From: Pannonibacter sp. SL95
GTDB lineage: Bacteria > Pseudomonadota > Alphaproteobacteria > Rhizobiales > Stappiaceae
DNA: 64,000 nt
NCBI RefSeq assembly: GCF_026672425.1
Contig: NZ_JAPPRC010000003.1
Coordinates: 197,001 to 261,000, forward strand
Reading direction: 5' to 3'
Shown here: positions 1 through 7,047 of the stretch, one piece after another
How the letters are laid out: each line of letters begins with the position of its first letter
How positions within the stretch are numbered: position 1 is the stretch's first letter
The notes under the pieces: model-generated
The model's input: only the letters and a program-made list of their open reading frames with translations
Database searches by the model: none
Told to the model about the DNA's origin: nothing
Program-made: the position numbers and the translations under genes

Positions 1-3
1 CCT

Positions 4-438
4 TTGCGAAAGGGTTTCGCCGTGCGTTTGCGGCCTGTTGTCCTCTGTGGCGTTCTGCTTCCGGCCCTGCTGTTGTCGGGCTGCGGCTCGCTGTCCGGCA
101 TCACCGGGCTCGGCTGGATGACGTCATCATCGGACAAGATCGTCTACAACGACACGGAATGGTGCGTGCCCCGCAGCCTGAAGAAAGTCCTGAACCGGGT
201 CGCCGACCGGTACGGCCGCGTGACGGTGCATTCGACCAAGCGCTGGTGGCTGGAGAACTGGTGGAAAGGCGGGGCGAGCAACTCGTACCACCTCGACTGC
301 AAGGCCGTTGATTTCACGGTGCGCGGCGATCCTGGCGCGATCCTCGCCTTCCTGAAGGCGCAGCCGGAGGTCGGTGGCTACAAGCGCTATGCCTTTGGCC
401 ACTATCACATCGACACCGGCCCGCGCCGCACCTGGTAG
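4..438 (+). CDS. YcbK/peptidase M15-like lipoprotein (5' end uncertain)
   Basis: Probable envelope lipoprotein with a D-Ala-D-Ala carboxypeptidase-like (peptidase M15 / YcbK) fold. The N-terminus has a basic stretch, a hydrophobic segment and a lipobox LLSGC around residue 27, so it should be exported and lipidated. The C-terminal half carries a motif of the S-x-H-x(5)-D type (SYHLDCKAVDF) and a terminal GHYHID motif, matching the zinc ligands of M15-type enzymes. The open frame begins at a TTG at base 4, and an in-frame GTG at 22 is an alternative. The true start may lie just before the window. The fold is an inference from motifs; the substrate is unknown. Confidence 0.65.
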   Translation: MRKGFAVRLRPVVLCGVLLPALLLSGCGSLSGITGLGWMTSSSDKIVYNDTEWCVPRSLKKVLNRVADRYGRVTVHSTKRWWLENWWKGGASNSYHLDCKAVDFTVRGDPGAILAFLKAQPEVGGYKRYAFGHYHIDTGPRRTW

Positions 439-471
439 GCAACGCCGCCGCGGCCGTATCTTCACCAGGCT

Positions 472-492
472 GTCCCGGCCCTGTGCCGGGAC
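472..492. terminator. Hairpin between convergent genes
   Basis: GTCCCGGC (472-479) pairs perfectly with GCCGGGAC (485-492) around a 5-base loop. It lies between the stop of the lipoprotein gene and the end of the oppositely oriented yffB. There is no clear T-run, so it could be a weak bidirectional terminator or an mRNA-end hairpin. Confidence 0.4.
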
Positions 493-513
493 CTGTCATG
501 AAGGCACGCCTTC

Positions 514-873
514 TCAGGCCAGTTCGCCCATTTCCATCGCCATTTCCCAGGAGACCGGGTCAAAGCCGAGCAGCGTCTTGCCCTTCGCCACGACGATCGG
601 CCGCTTGATGACGGACGGCTGCGCCAGCATCAATGCCAGTGCGCTGTCGGCGTCCTTGACCTCGGCCTGTTCTTCCTCCGGCAGCTTGCGCCACGTGGTG
701 CCCTTGCGGTTGACGACCTGTTCCCAGCCGAAGGTGTCGATGAAGCCCTTCAGCGTCGCCGCATCGGCGCCCTCCTTCTTGTAGTCGTGGAAGGTATAGG
801 CAAGCCCGGCCGCTTCGAGAAAGGCGCGCGCCTTTTTCACCGTGTCGCAGTTCTTGATGCCGTAAACGATCAT
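514..873 (-). CDS. yffB: ArsC-family reductase YffB/Spx-like
   Basis: Small thioredoxin-fold protein of the ArsC/Spx superfamily, 119 residues, the usual length for YffB. The N-terminus has the typical strand and active-site loop (MIVYGIKNCDT, Cys9) followed by KKAR. The central FHDYKKEG and the RPIVV segment before a C-terminal GFDP match the family layout. YffB proteins are thought to act as glutathione-dependent thiol reductases; arsenate reduction is not implied. The ATG at 873 is the only sensible start. It is divergent from the downstream cyclase gene across about 190 bases. Confidence 0.85.
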   Translation of the reverse strand: MIVYGIKNCDTVKKARAFLEAAGLAYTFHDYKKEGADAATLKGFIDTFGWEQVVNRKGTTWRKLPEEEQAEVKDADSALALMLAQPSVIKRPIVVAKGKTLLGFDPVSWEMAMEMGELA

Positions 874-1066
874 TCCATCCTCGCGTCAGCGTCGTGTGCT
901 CTGAGGCCCTAGATGCGCCACCCGGCCGGTAAAATCCACCCCTGTTGACGCGGGAGGGCAGGGGCAGGCGGCCTGCACCTTGTGGACAGGCTTGCGGGAT
1001 TGCAACCGGAACGGCATAGGTGGTCTTACGGGGTGGTTGAGCCGCCCCCGCATCAGGGAGACGGCC

Positions 1067-2764
1067 ATGGCCCGGCAGGACACGCGCACACCGCCCGGAA
1101 AAGGACCGCTGGCGCAGCAAGTCCGGCTTTATGCCGGGCTGATCCTGTTTGCCTTTGCCGCGACCCATTTCCTCAACCACGCCCTGGGCAACATCTCGCT
1201 CGACTGGGCGCAGAAGGGACAGGACCTCAGGGCGCTGGTCTGGCAATCGCTGCCGGGAACGGTGGTTCTCTATGGCGCGTTGCTGCTGCATGTGGGCTTT
1301 GCCCTCTATCGCATCGCCATGCGGCGCACGTTCCGCATGCCCGTCTGGGAGGCGCTGCAGATCCTTCTGGGTCTCGCCATCCCCTATCTCCTGATCCGCC
1401 ACATCCTCATGACCCGGGGTGCCGCCACCCGGTTTGATGCCGTGGTCGACTATCAGCACGAACTGTCGGTGCTGTGGCCGGGGTCCGGGCTGACGCAGAG
1501 CCTCCTTCTCATTATCGTCTGGCTGCATGGCTGCATCGGCCTGCATTACTGGCTGCGGCTGAAGCCGTGGTATCCGAACTGGCGCGGCACCTTGTTGACG
1601 CTGGCTGTCGCCGTGCCGGTGCTATCGCTGACGGGCTGGATCAATGGAGCCCGCCGCCTCGTGCTGGAGGGCCAGTTCCTGCTCAAGGTCACCCCGGCTC
1701 AGACCGCGGAACTGCAGATTCTGGCCGATGCCGGACGCATCGTGTTCTTCGCCCTGCTGGCCCTTGCGATTGCCGTTTCGCTGCTGCGCCAGTTCGGCAC
1801 GGTCGGCCGCCGGCCCATTACCGTGCATTACCTCGGCGAGAAATCAGTCCGCGCCCGGCCTGGTCCGACATTGCTGGAAATCAGCCGCATGAAGGGCGTG
1901 CCGCACATGTCCGTCTGCGGTGGCCGCGCCCGCTGCTCCACCTGTCGCACGCTGATCGTCTCGGGCGCGGGCAACCTCGCGCAGCCCGGACCGACCGAGC
2001 AGCAGGTCTTGCAACGCATCCACGCCGGCAAGAACGTCCGCCTCGCTTGTCAGGTGCGTCCAGGGGCTGATCTCGTCGTCCGGCCGCTCCTGAACGGAGG
2101 CTCCGTCGTCCCGCGCGAAGGGCTGCAGGATCGCTACCGCTGGGGCACAGAGCAGCCGGTCGTGGTGATGTTCGTCGACTTGCGCGGCTTCACCGCCCTC
2201 AGCGAGGGGCGCCTGCCCTTCGATGTCGTGTTCATTCTCAACCGCTATGTCGACAGCGTCGTTCGTGTGATCCGCAAGCACAATGGCATGATCGACAAGG
2301 TCATGGGCGACGGCATCATGGCGCTGTTCGGCGTCGAAAGCGGCATGGCGGCCGGTTCCCGCTCCGCTCTTGCGGCCATCGTCGATCTCGCCGAGGAGCT
2401 GAAGCGCGTGAACCGGGATCTTGCGGCGCAGCTGTCTGCGCCCTTGCGCATTGCAGTGGGGCTGCATGGCGGCTCCGCCATTCTCGGGCGCATCGGTCTG
2501 GACGGGCGCAACGGCGTGGCCTCTGGCCTGACGGCTCTGGGCGATGTCGTCAACGTCGCCAGCCGCCTTGAAGGCGTTGCCAAGGAGCAGAATGCACTGG
2601 CCGCCATTTCGCTTGACGTACTCAGGGCGTCCGGTGCCGGGCTCGATCCTTTCCTGCCCCTGCTGCAGGTTCCGATCCGGGGCCGTGTTGCCCCGCTCGA
2701 CGTTGCCTGTCCGGCAGGTGCTGGACCAATTCTGGCGGCGCTGGAACGTGCAGCGGCCGCATGA
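1067..2764 (+). CDS. Membrane class III adenylate cyclase with [2Fe-2S] ferredoxin domain
   Basis: A 565-residue chimeric signalling enzyme. Residues about 15-250 form roughly six membrane helices. Residues about 255-345 are a 2Fe-2S ferredoxin-type domain with Cys284, Cys290, Cys293 and Cys328 (C-x5-C-x2-C-x34-C). Residues about 365-540 are a class III nucleotidyl cyclase catalytic domain. Both metal-binding aspartates are present (Asp371 in FVDLRGFT, Asp415 in VMGDGIMALFG). Lys411 is at the adenine-selecting position, and NVASRLE supplies the Asn/Arg transition-state pair, so cAMP is the likely product. The ATG at 1067 follows a good AGGGAG ribosome site; longer upstream starts lack one. 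The layout suggests cAMP production gated by cluster redox state or a membrane electron carrier; that role is inference. Confidence 0.88.
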   Translation: MARQDTRTPPGKGPLAQQVRLYAGLILFAFAATHFLNHALGNISLDWAQKGQDLRALVWQSLPGTVVLYGALLLHVGFALYRIAMRRTFRMPVWEALQILLGLAIPYLLIRHILMTRGAATRFDAVVDYQHELSVLWPGSGLTQSLLLIIVWLHGCIGLHYWLRLKPWYPNWRGTLLTLAVAVPVLSLTGWINGARRLVLEGQFLLKVTPAQTAELQILADAGRIVFFALLALAIAVSLLRQFGTVGRRPITVHYLGEKSVRARPGPTLLEISRMKGVPHMSVCGGRARCSTCRTLIVSGAGNLAQPGPTEQQVLQRIHAGKNVRLACQVRPGADLVVRPLLNGGSVVPREGLQDRYRWGTEQPVVVMFVDLRGFTALSEGRLPFDVVFILNRYVDSVVRVIRKHNGMIDKVMGDGIMALFGVESGMAAGSRSALAAIVDLAEELKRVNRDLAAQLSAPLRIAVGLHGGSAILGRIGLDGRNGVASGLTALGDVVNVASRLEGVAKEQNALAAISLDVLRASGAGLDPFLPLLQVPIRGRVAPLDVACPAGAGPILAALERAAAA

Positions 2765-2965
2765 ATGCGCGCGTCTGTGCAATCCAAATAGGTTGACCCA
2801 ACGCGGCAACGACGGAAATATGTCAAGAAAGACAGAAATTTAGCTCTGGCAGGGCTGCGCTGTGCCTGTAAATATGCACAAGAGTTCCGGGCGGGACAGC
2901 TTTTGCTCGCGTCGGACTTCATATGCAGGTCGCATGAAGCACTTGCATCTGGGCAGGGGGCCGGA

Positions 2966-4564
2966 ATGATGCTGCGTCGGTTGGTTTTGGCTGCGAGTCT
3001 TGCTGCGGGATTGGCTGCGAATGTGGCGATCCCGGTATCGGCACAGGCCGAGACGATGAAGTTCGCCTATCAGGGGGCCGTCAACCAGCTCGACCCCTAC
3101 AGTCTCAACGAGAGCTTTTCCCTCTCGATGCTCGCCAATGTCTACGAGGGTCTTGTCCGCCGCAATGCGCAGCTCGAGCTGGAGCCGGCGCTGGCCGAGC
3201 GCTGGGAGATCCTGTCGCCGACCCATTGGCGTTTCTATCTGCGCAAGGGCGTCAAGTTCCACAATGGCAATGAGTTCAACGCCGACGATGTGGTGTTTTC
3301 CGCCGCGCGCGTTCGCTCGAAAGGCTCCGACCTCGGCAAGCGCATTGACGAAAGCGCCCGTATCGAGGTCGTAGATCCTTACACCGTCGACTTCCTGCTC
3401 GATGCCCCGAATCCCATTCTCCATGCAGAGTGGGAGACCTGGTTCATCATGGACAAGGAGTGGACCGAGGCGAACAACGCCGTCGCAGTCACCTCTGCGT
3501 CCGACACGACCGTCAACTTTGCCGGGCTCAATGCCAATGGCACCGGCCCCTTCCGCATCACCAGCCACGAGTCGGGCGTCAGGACCGTTTTCGAGCCCTA
3601 TGCCGGCTGGTGGGATGTCGCCCTGCACAACTTGACGAGGGTCGAGTTCACCCCGATCGCCTCCGATGCGACGCGGGTTGCAGCACTGCTATCGGGCGAG
3701 CTGGACCTGGTCTATCCGGTGCCGGTGCAGGACATCAAACGGGTCAATGAGACCGCCGGCACGCGCGCCCTGATCGGGCCGGAACTGCGTACGGTTTACC
3801 TCGGCATGGACCAGCGGCGGTCCGAACTCCTGTTCTCCAGCGTCAAGGGCAAGAACCCCTTCCAGGATGTCCGCGTGCGCAAGGCGCTGTATCAGGCCAT
3901 CGACATCGAGGCGATCCGGGCGAAGGTCATGCGTGGCATGTCCACCCCGACCGCGCTGCTCATCTCGCCCTATCTGTTCGGCCGTGCCAGTGAAATCGAG
4001 CGCTTTGCCTATGACCCTGCGGCTGCCAAGGCCCTGCTGACCGAGGCCGGTTACCCGGATGGCTTTGAACTGGTGATGGATTGCCCGAATGACCGCTATG
4101 TCAATGACGAGGCGATTTGCCAGGCCGTGGCGCAGATGCTGACCAAGGTCGGCGTCAAGACCACTGTCAACGCCATGCCGAAGGCAAAGTATTTCGCCAG
4201 GATCCTGCCCTCCGGCGGCTTCGAGACCTCGTTCTTCCTGCTTGGCTGGACACCCGGCTCACTCGACAGCTGGAACGTGCTGGAAAACCTGACCAGTTGC
4301 CGCGATGACGCGGGCAAGGGCGGAGCCTTCAACATCGGCGGCTACTGTAACCCCGCCTCCGATGCGCTGGTCAAGGAGATCATGGCCGAGAACGATCCTG
4401 TTCGCCGCGACGAGCTGATCTTCCGCGCCTTCGCTCTGCAGCATCAGGACGTTGCGCATATTCCGCTGCATCAGCAGGGCTTGGCCTGGGGCGTATCCGA
4501 CCGCATGGTTGTCGCACAGCGCGCTGACGACACCTTGCTGTTCCGCTACATCACCAAGAACTGA
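2966..4564 (+). CDS. ABC transporter substrate-binding protein, family 5 (peptide/nickel type)
   Basis: Periplasmic binding protein of the DppA/OppA (SBP_bac_5) family, 532 residues, normal length. It has a Sec signal peptide (MMLRR, hydrophobic core, cleavage near AQAET). The mature start has the family pattern of a solute-binding N-lobe (NQLDPYSLNESFSL, YEGLVRR, ALAERWEI) followed by FYLRKGVKFHNG. The ATG at 2966 is preceded by CAGGGGG and is preferred over the upstream in-frame start at 2903, which would put 21 residues before the signal peptide. The genes for the two permeases follow directly. The likely ligand is a di- or oligopeptide or similar small molecule; it cannot be told from the sequence. 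Confidence 0.9.
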   Translation: MMLRRLVLAASLAAGLAANVAIPVSAQAETMKFAYQGAVNQLDPYSLNESFSLSMLANVYEGLVRRNAQLELEPALAERWEILSPTHWRFYLRKGVKFHNGNEFNADDVVFSAARVRSKGSDLGKRIDESARIEVVDPYTVDFLLDAPNPILHAEWETWFIMDKEWTEANNAVAVTSASDTTVNFAGLNANGTGPFRITSHESGVRTVFEPYAGWWDVALHNLTRVEFTPIASDATRVAALLSGELDLVYPVPVQDIKRVNETAGTRALIGPELRTVYLGMDQRRSELLFSSVKGKNPFQDVRVRKALYQAIDIEAIRAKVMRGMSTPTALLISPYLFGRASEIERFAYDPAAAKALLTEAGYPDGFELVMDCPNDRYVNDEAICQAVAQMLTKVGVKTTVNAMPKAKYFARILPSGGFETSFFLLGWTPGSLDSWNVLENLTSCRDDAGKGGAFNIGGYCNPASDALVKEIMAENDPVRRDELIFRAFALQHQDVAHIPLHQQGLAWGVSDRMVVAQRADDTLLFRYITKN

Positions 4565-4634
4565 ACGGCTCGGGCGGCAAGCGCCCGGCTGTCACGAAAC
4601 CCGAACGAGACTGGCAAGCGGGAACAGGCTGGCA

Positions 4635-5606
4635 ATGATCGGATTTGCCTTCAGGCGATTGCTGCAGGCCGGCGCGGTGATGTTCGTCGTCGCGCTCATT
4701 TCCTTTTCGCTGTTCCGTCATGTCGGCGATCCGGTCAACCAGATGGTCGGGGTCGAGACCTCGACCGAGCAACGTGAGGCCCTGCGTGAGCAGCTGGGCC
4801 TCAACGACCCGATGCCGCTGCAGTTTGTGCGTTTCCTCGGCAATGCCGCCCGGTTTGATTTCGGCACGTCCTACCAGTTCCGCCAGCCGGTCGCCGATCT
4901 CTTTGCCAAGCGCATTCCGGCGACGCTGGAACTGGCTTTCACATCAGCGCTGCTCGCTCTGGCGGTGGGCGTTCCCATGGGCGTCTATGCCGGTCTCAGG
5001 CGTGAGACCGTGCTGGCTCGGCTGTTCCTGTCGCTGTCGCTGGTCGGTATTTCGCTGCCGACTTTCTTCCTCGGCATGCTGCTGATCTATATCTTCGCGG
5101 TCAGCCTGCAATGGCTGCCCAGCTTCGGGCGCGGCGATGTGGTGGATCTTGGCGGCTGGTGGACGACCGGGTTTCTCACCGTGTCGGGGCTGAAAGCTCT
5201 CGTCCTGCCAGCCATCACCCTGGCGCTCTACCAGATGACGCTGATCATGCGGCTGGTCCGGGCCGAGATCCTAGAGGTGGTGCGGGCCGACTTCATCCGC
5301 TTTGCCCGCGCGCGGGGGCTGCCTGACCGCCTCGTGTACTTCCGTCACGCGCTCAAGAACACGCTTGTCCCGGTCGTGACCATCACTGGGCTTCAGCTGG
5401 GCTCCATCATCGCCTTTGCCACCATCACCGAAACGGTGTTCCAGTGGCCGGGCATGGGGTTGCTGTTTTTGCAGGCGGTGCAGAATGTCGATATCCCGAT
5501 CATGGCCGCCTATCTGATGCTGACCGGGCTGTTGTTCGTCACGATCAATTTCATCGTCGACATCCTGTATTTCCTGATCGATCCGCGCCTGCGGGCCAGT
5601 GCATGA
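4635..5606 (+). CDS. ABC transporter permease, DppB/OppB type
   Basis: Inner-membrane permease of 323 residues with about six hydrophobic helices and the binding-protein-dependent transport EAA loop (RAEILEVVRADFIRFARARGLP), which docks the ATPase. The N-terminus (MIGFAFRRLLQAG, then QREALREQLGLNDP) is typical of DppB/OppB. The start at 4635 is chosen because upstream residues in the open frame do not resemble the family. Second gene of a binding protein-permease-permease operon. It overlaps the ribosome site of the next gene. Confidence 0.9.
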   Translation: MIGFAFRRLLQAGAVMFVVALISFSLFRHVGDPVNQMVGVETSTEQREALREQLGLNDPMPLQFVRFLGNAARFDFGTSYQFRQPVADLFAKRIPATLELAFTSALLALAVGVPMGVYAGLRRETVLARLFLSLSLVGISLPTFFLGMLLIYIFAVSLQWLPSFGRGDVVDLGGWWTTGFLTVSGLKALVLPAITLALYQMTLIMRLVRAEILEVVRADFIRFARARGLPDRLVYFRHALKNTLVPVVTITGLQLGSIIAFATITETVFQWPGMGLLFLQAVQNVDIPIMAAYLMLTGLLFVTINFIVDILYFLIDPRLRASA

Positions 5607-5616
5607 GGAGGGGGCG

Positions 5617-6546
5617 ATGAACATGCCTGCGGCTCGCGCCTGGTTGACACGGCTTCTTGATAGCGACCTGTGCTATGATTTTTGCCGTTCCCCCGTTGCC
5701 ATCGCGGCGGCCGTGCTCGTGTTGCTGTTCGTGCTTGGGGCTTTGCTGGCCCCTCTGATCGCGCCACAGAACCCGTTCGACCTTGCCGAAATCAGCATCC
5801 TCGATTCCCGCCTGCCGCCGGTCTGGATGGAGGGCGGCGACCCGCGGTTTGTTCTGGGCACGGATGACCAGGGGCGCGACATTCTTTCGGCCATCCTCTA
5901 CGGCCTGCGCATTTCTCTCGGCGTCGGCATCACGGCGGTGCTGGCAGCCGCCTGTATCGGCATCAGCCTCGGACTGGTTGCCGGCTATCTCGGCGACCGG
6001 ATCGACGCGATTCTGATGCGCATCGCCGATGTGCAACTGACCTTTCCCGCCATCCTCATCGCCTTGCTCATTGATGGCGCGGCCAATGGCCTGTTCGGGC
6101 GGCTGGACCGGGAGGTCTTCGCCTTCTGGATCCTCGTGTCCGCCCTCGCGCTCTCCTTCTGGGTGCAATATGCCCGGACCGTGCGCGGTGCCACCATGGT
6201 GGAGCGGAACAAGGACTATGTTCTGTCCGCCCGCATCATGGGCCTGCCCGCGCGTCTGATCCTGATGCGCCATATCCTGCCGAATGTACTGGGTCCGGTT
6301 CTGGTCATCGCCACGATCAATCTGGCCGTCGCCATCGTCACCGAGGCGACCTTGTCGTTTCTTGGCGTTGGCATGCCGCCCACCCAGCCCTCGCTCGGCA
6401 CGCTGATCGCCTCCGGCAATGACTTTCTGTATGGCGGTGAATGGTGGATCGCCCTTTTCCCCGGGGCAGCGCTTGCGATCCTGGTTCTGGCGGTCAACCT
6501 CCTGGGCGACTTCCTGCGTGATGCGCTCAATCCGAAACTGAGGTAG
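5617..6546 (+). CDS. ABC transporter permease, DppC/OppC type
   Basis: Second inner-membrane permease of the peptide-type importer, 309 residues. It has the DppC N-terminal helix, a periplasmic stretch with the family motif GTDDQGRDILSAILYG, about five further helices, and an EAA-type loop near NKDYVLSARIMGLPARL. The ATG at 5617 follows GAGGAGGGGG; a GTG at 5599 would overlap the previous gene. No DppD/DppF ATPase genes follow: the operon ends here, so the ATPases must be encoded elsewhere or shared with another system. Confidence 0.9.
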   Translation: MNMPAARAWLTRLLDSDLCYDFCRSPVAIAAAVLVLLFVLGALLAPLIAPQNPFDLAEISILDSRLPPVWMEGGDPRFVLGTDDQGRDILSAILYGLRISLGVGITAVLAAACIGISLGLVAGYLGDRIDAILMRIADVQLTFPAILIALLIDGAANGLFGRLDREVFAFWILVSALALSFWVQYARTVRGATMVERNKDYVLSARIMGLPARLILMRHILPNVLGPVLVIATINLAVAIVTEATLSFLGVGMPPTQPSLGTLIASGNDFLYGGEWWIALFPGAALAILVLAVNLLGDFLRDALNPKLR

Positions 6547-6935
6547 CGCATCAGCCTCACTGCGCGGGCCACTCTGGATCCCCTTCAATTGGGCAGGGGG
6601 CAGATCAAGTCTTCGCAGTTCCGGCTCGCCCCTGTATGCAGCAGTTTCTTGCCATGATGCCGTCGATGGTGCTTCTTGCTCGGCCTGAAGTTGCGCTCGA
6701 TCACAAGCTCTAAGTTGGACAAAAGAAAAGGGGAGAGACGCCCCCGTCTCTCCCCTCACTTACAACGCCCGGTGCAATCATCTAAACATTTGCTTGGCCC
6801 TTAAATACATCGGGTCAACTCAAATTCCGTATGGTTAGAATACCGCATTGCAACATGATTGAAAGGGGTGCGCTGCACAAATTGTCAGCAAAACAGCTGC
6901 CTCCGCGCCAAAATGTCGTGCAGTTCGGAAGGGGC
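6547..6935. other. Non-coding stretch between ABC operon and copA control region
   Basis: No convincing protein gene is seen here. The part from about 6700 to 6900 is visibly more AT-rich than the surroundings. It holds the perfect hairpin described separately and a pair of complementary heptamers CAATCAT (6775-6781) and ATGATTG (6855-6861) that could close an RNA structure. See the candidate minus-strand small RNA in the findings. Confidence 0.5.
6717..6755 (-). terminator. Strong intrinsic terminator reading on the minus strand
   Basis: An 11-bp perfect stem, GGGGAGAGACG (6730-6740) with CGTCTCTCCCC (6745-6755), has a 4-base loop. Read on the minus strand the stem is followed directly by CTTTTCTTTT, the U-rich tail of a Rho-independent terminator. 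Read on the plus strand it is followed by TCACTTACA, which is not a tail. No minus-strand protein gene ends here, which points to a non-coding transcript. Confidence 0.6.
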
Positions 6936-6966
6936 TTGACCTTCCAGTGACTGGAAGCCCTATCTG
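6936..6966 (+). promoter_or_regulatory. CueR/HmrR (MerR-family)-type copper promoter of copA
   Basis: A -35 element TTGACC (6936-6941) and a -10 element TATCTG (6961-6966) are separated by a long 19-bp spacer, the hallmark of MerR-family promoters. The spacer is almost filled by a perfect dyad, CTTCCAGTGACTGGAAG (6941-6957), resembling known CueR/HmrR operators (CCTTCC...GGAAGG). It sits about 80 bases before copA. Activation by a Cu(I)-bound CueR/HmrR is therefore likely. The regulator gene is not in this window. Confidence 0.85.
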
Positions 6967-7047
6967 GGGCCAATCAGGAGATGTTGAACTGCTTCGCTGG
7001 TTCGCCTCCGCCCCACCAGATGCCTCTCGTCAGCTAGGATCCCGACC

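Noticed and set aside
980-1066. Upstream start extending the cyclase by 29 residues
   Set aside because: The extension lies in the divergent promoter region, has no ribosome site and is not hydrophobic; ATG 1067 has AGGGAG in front.
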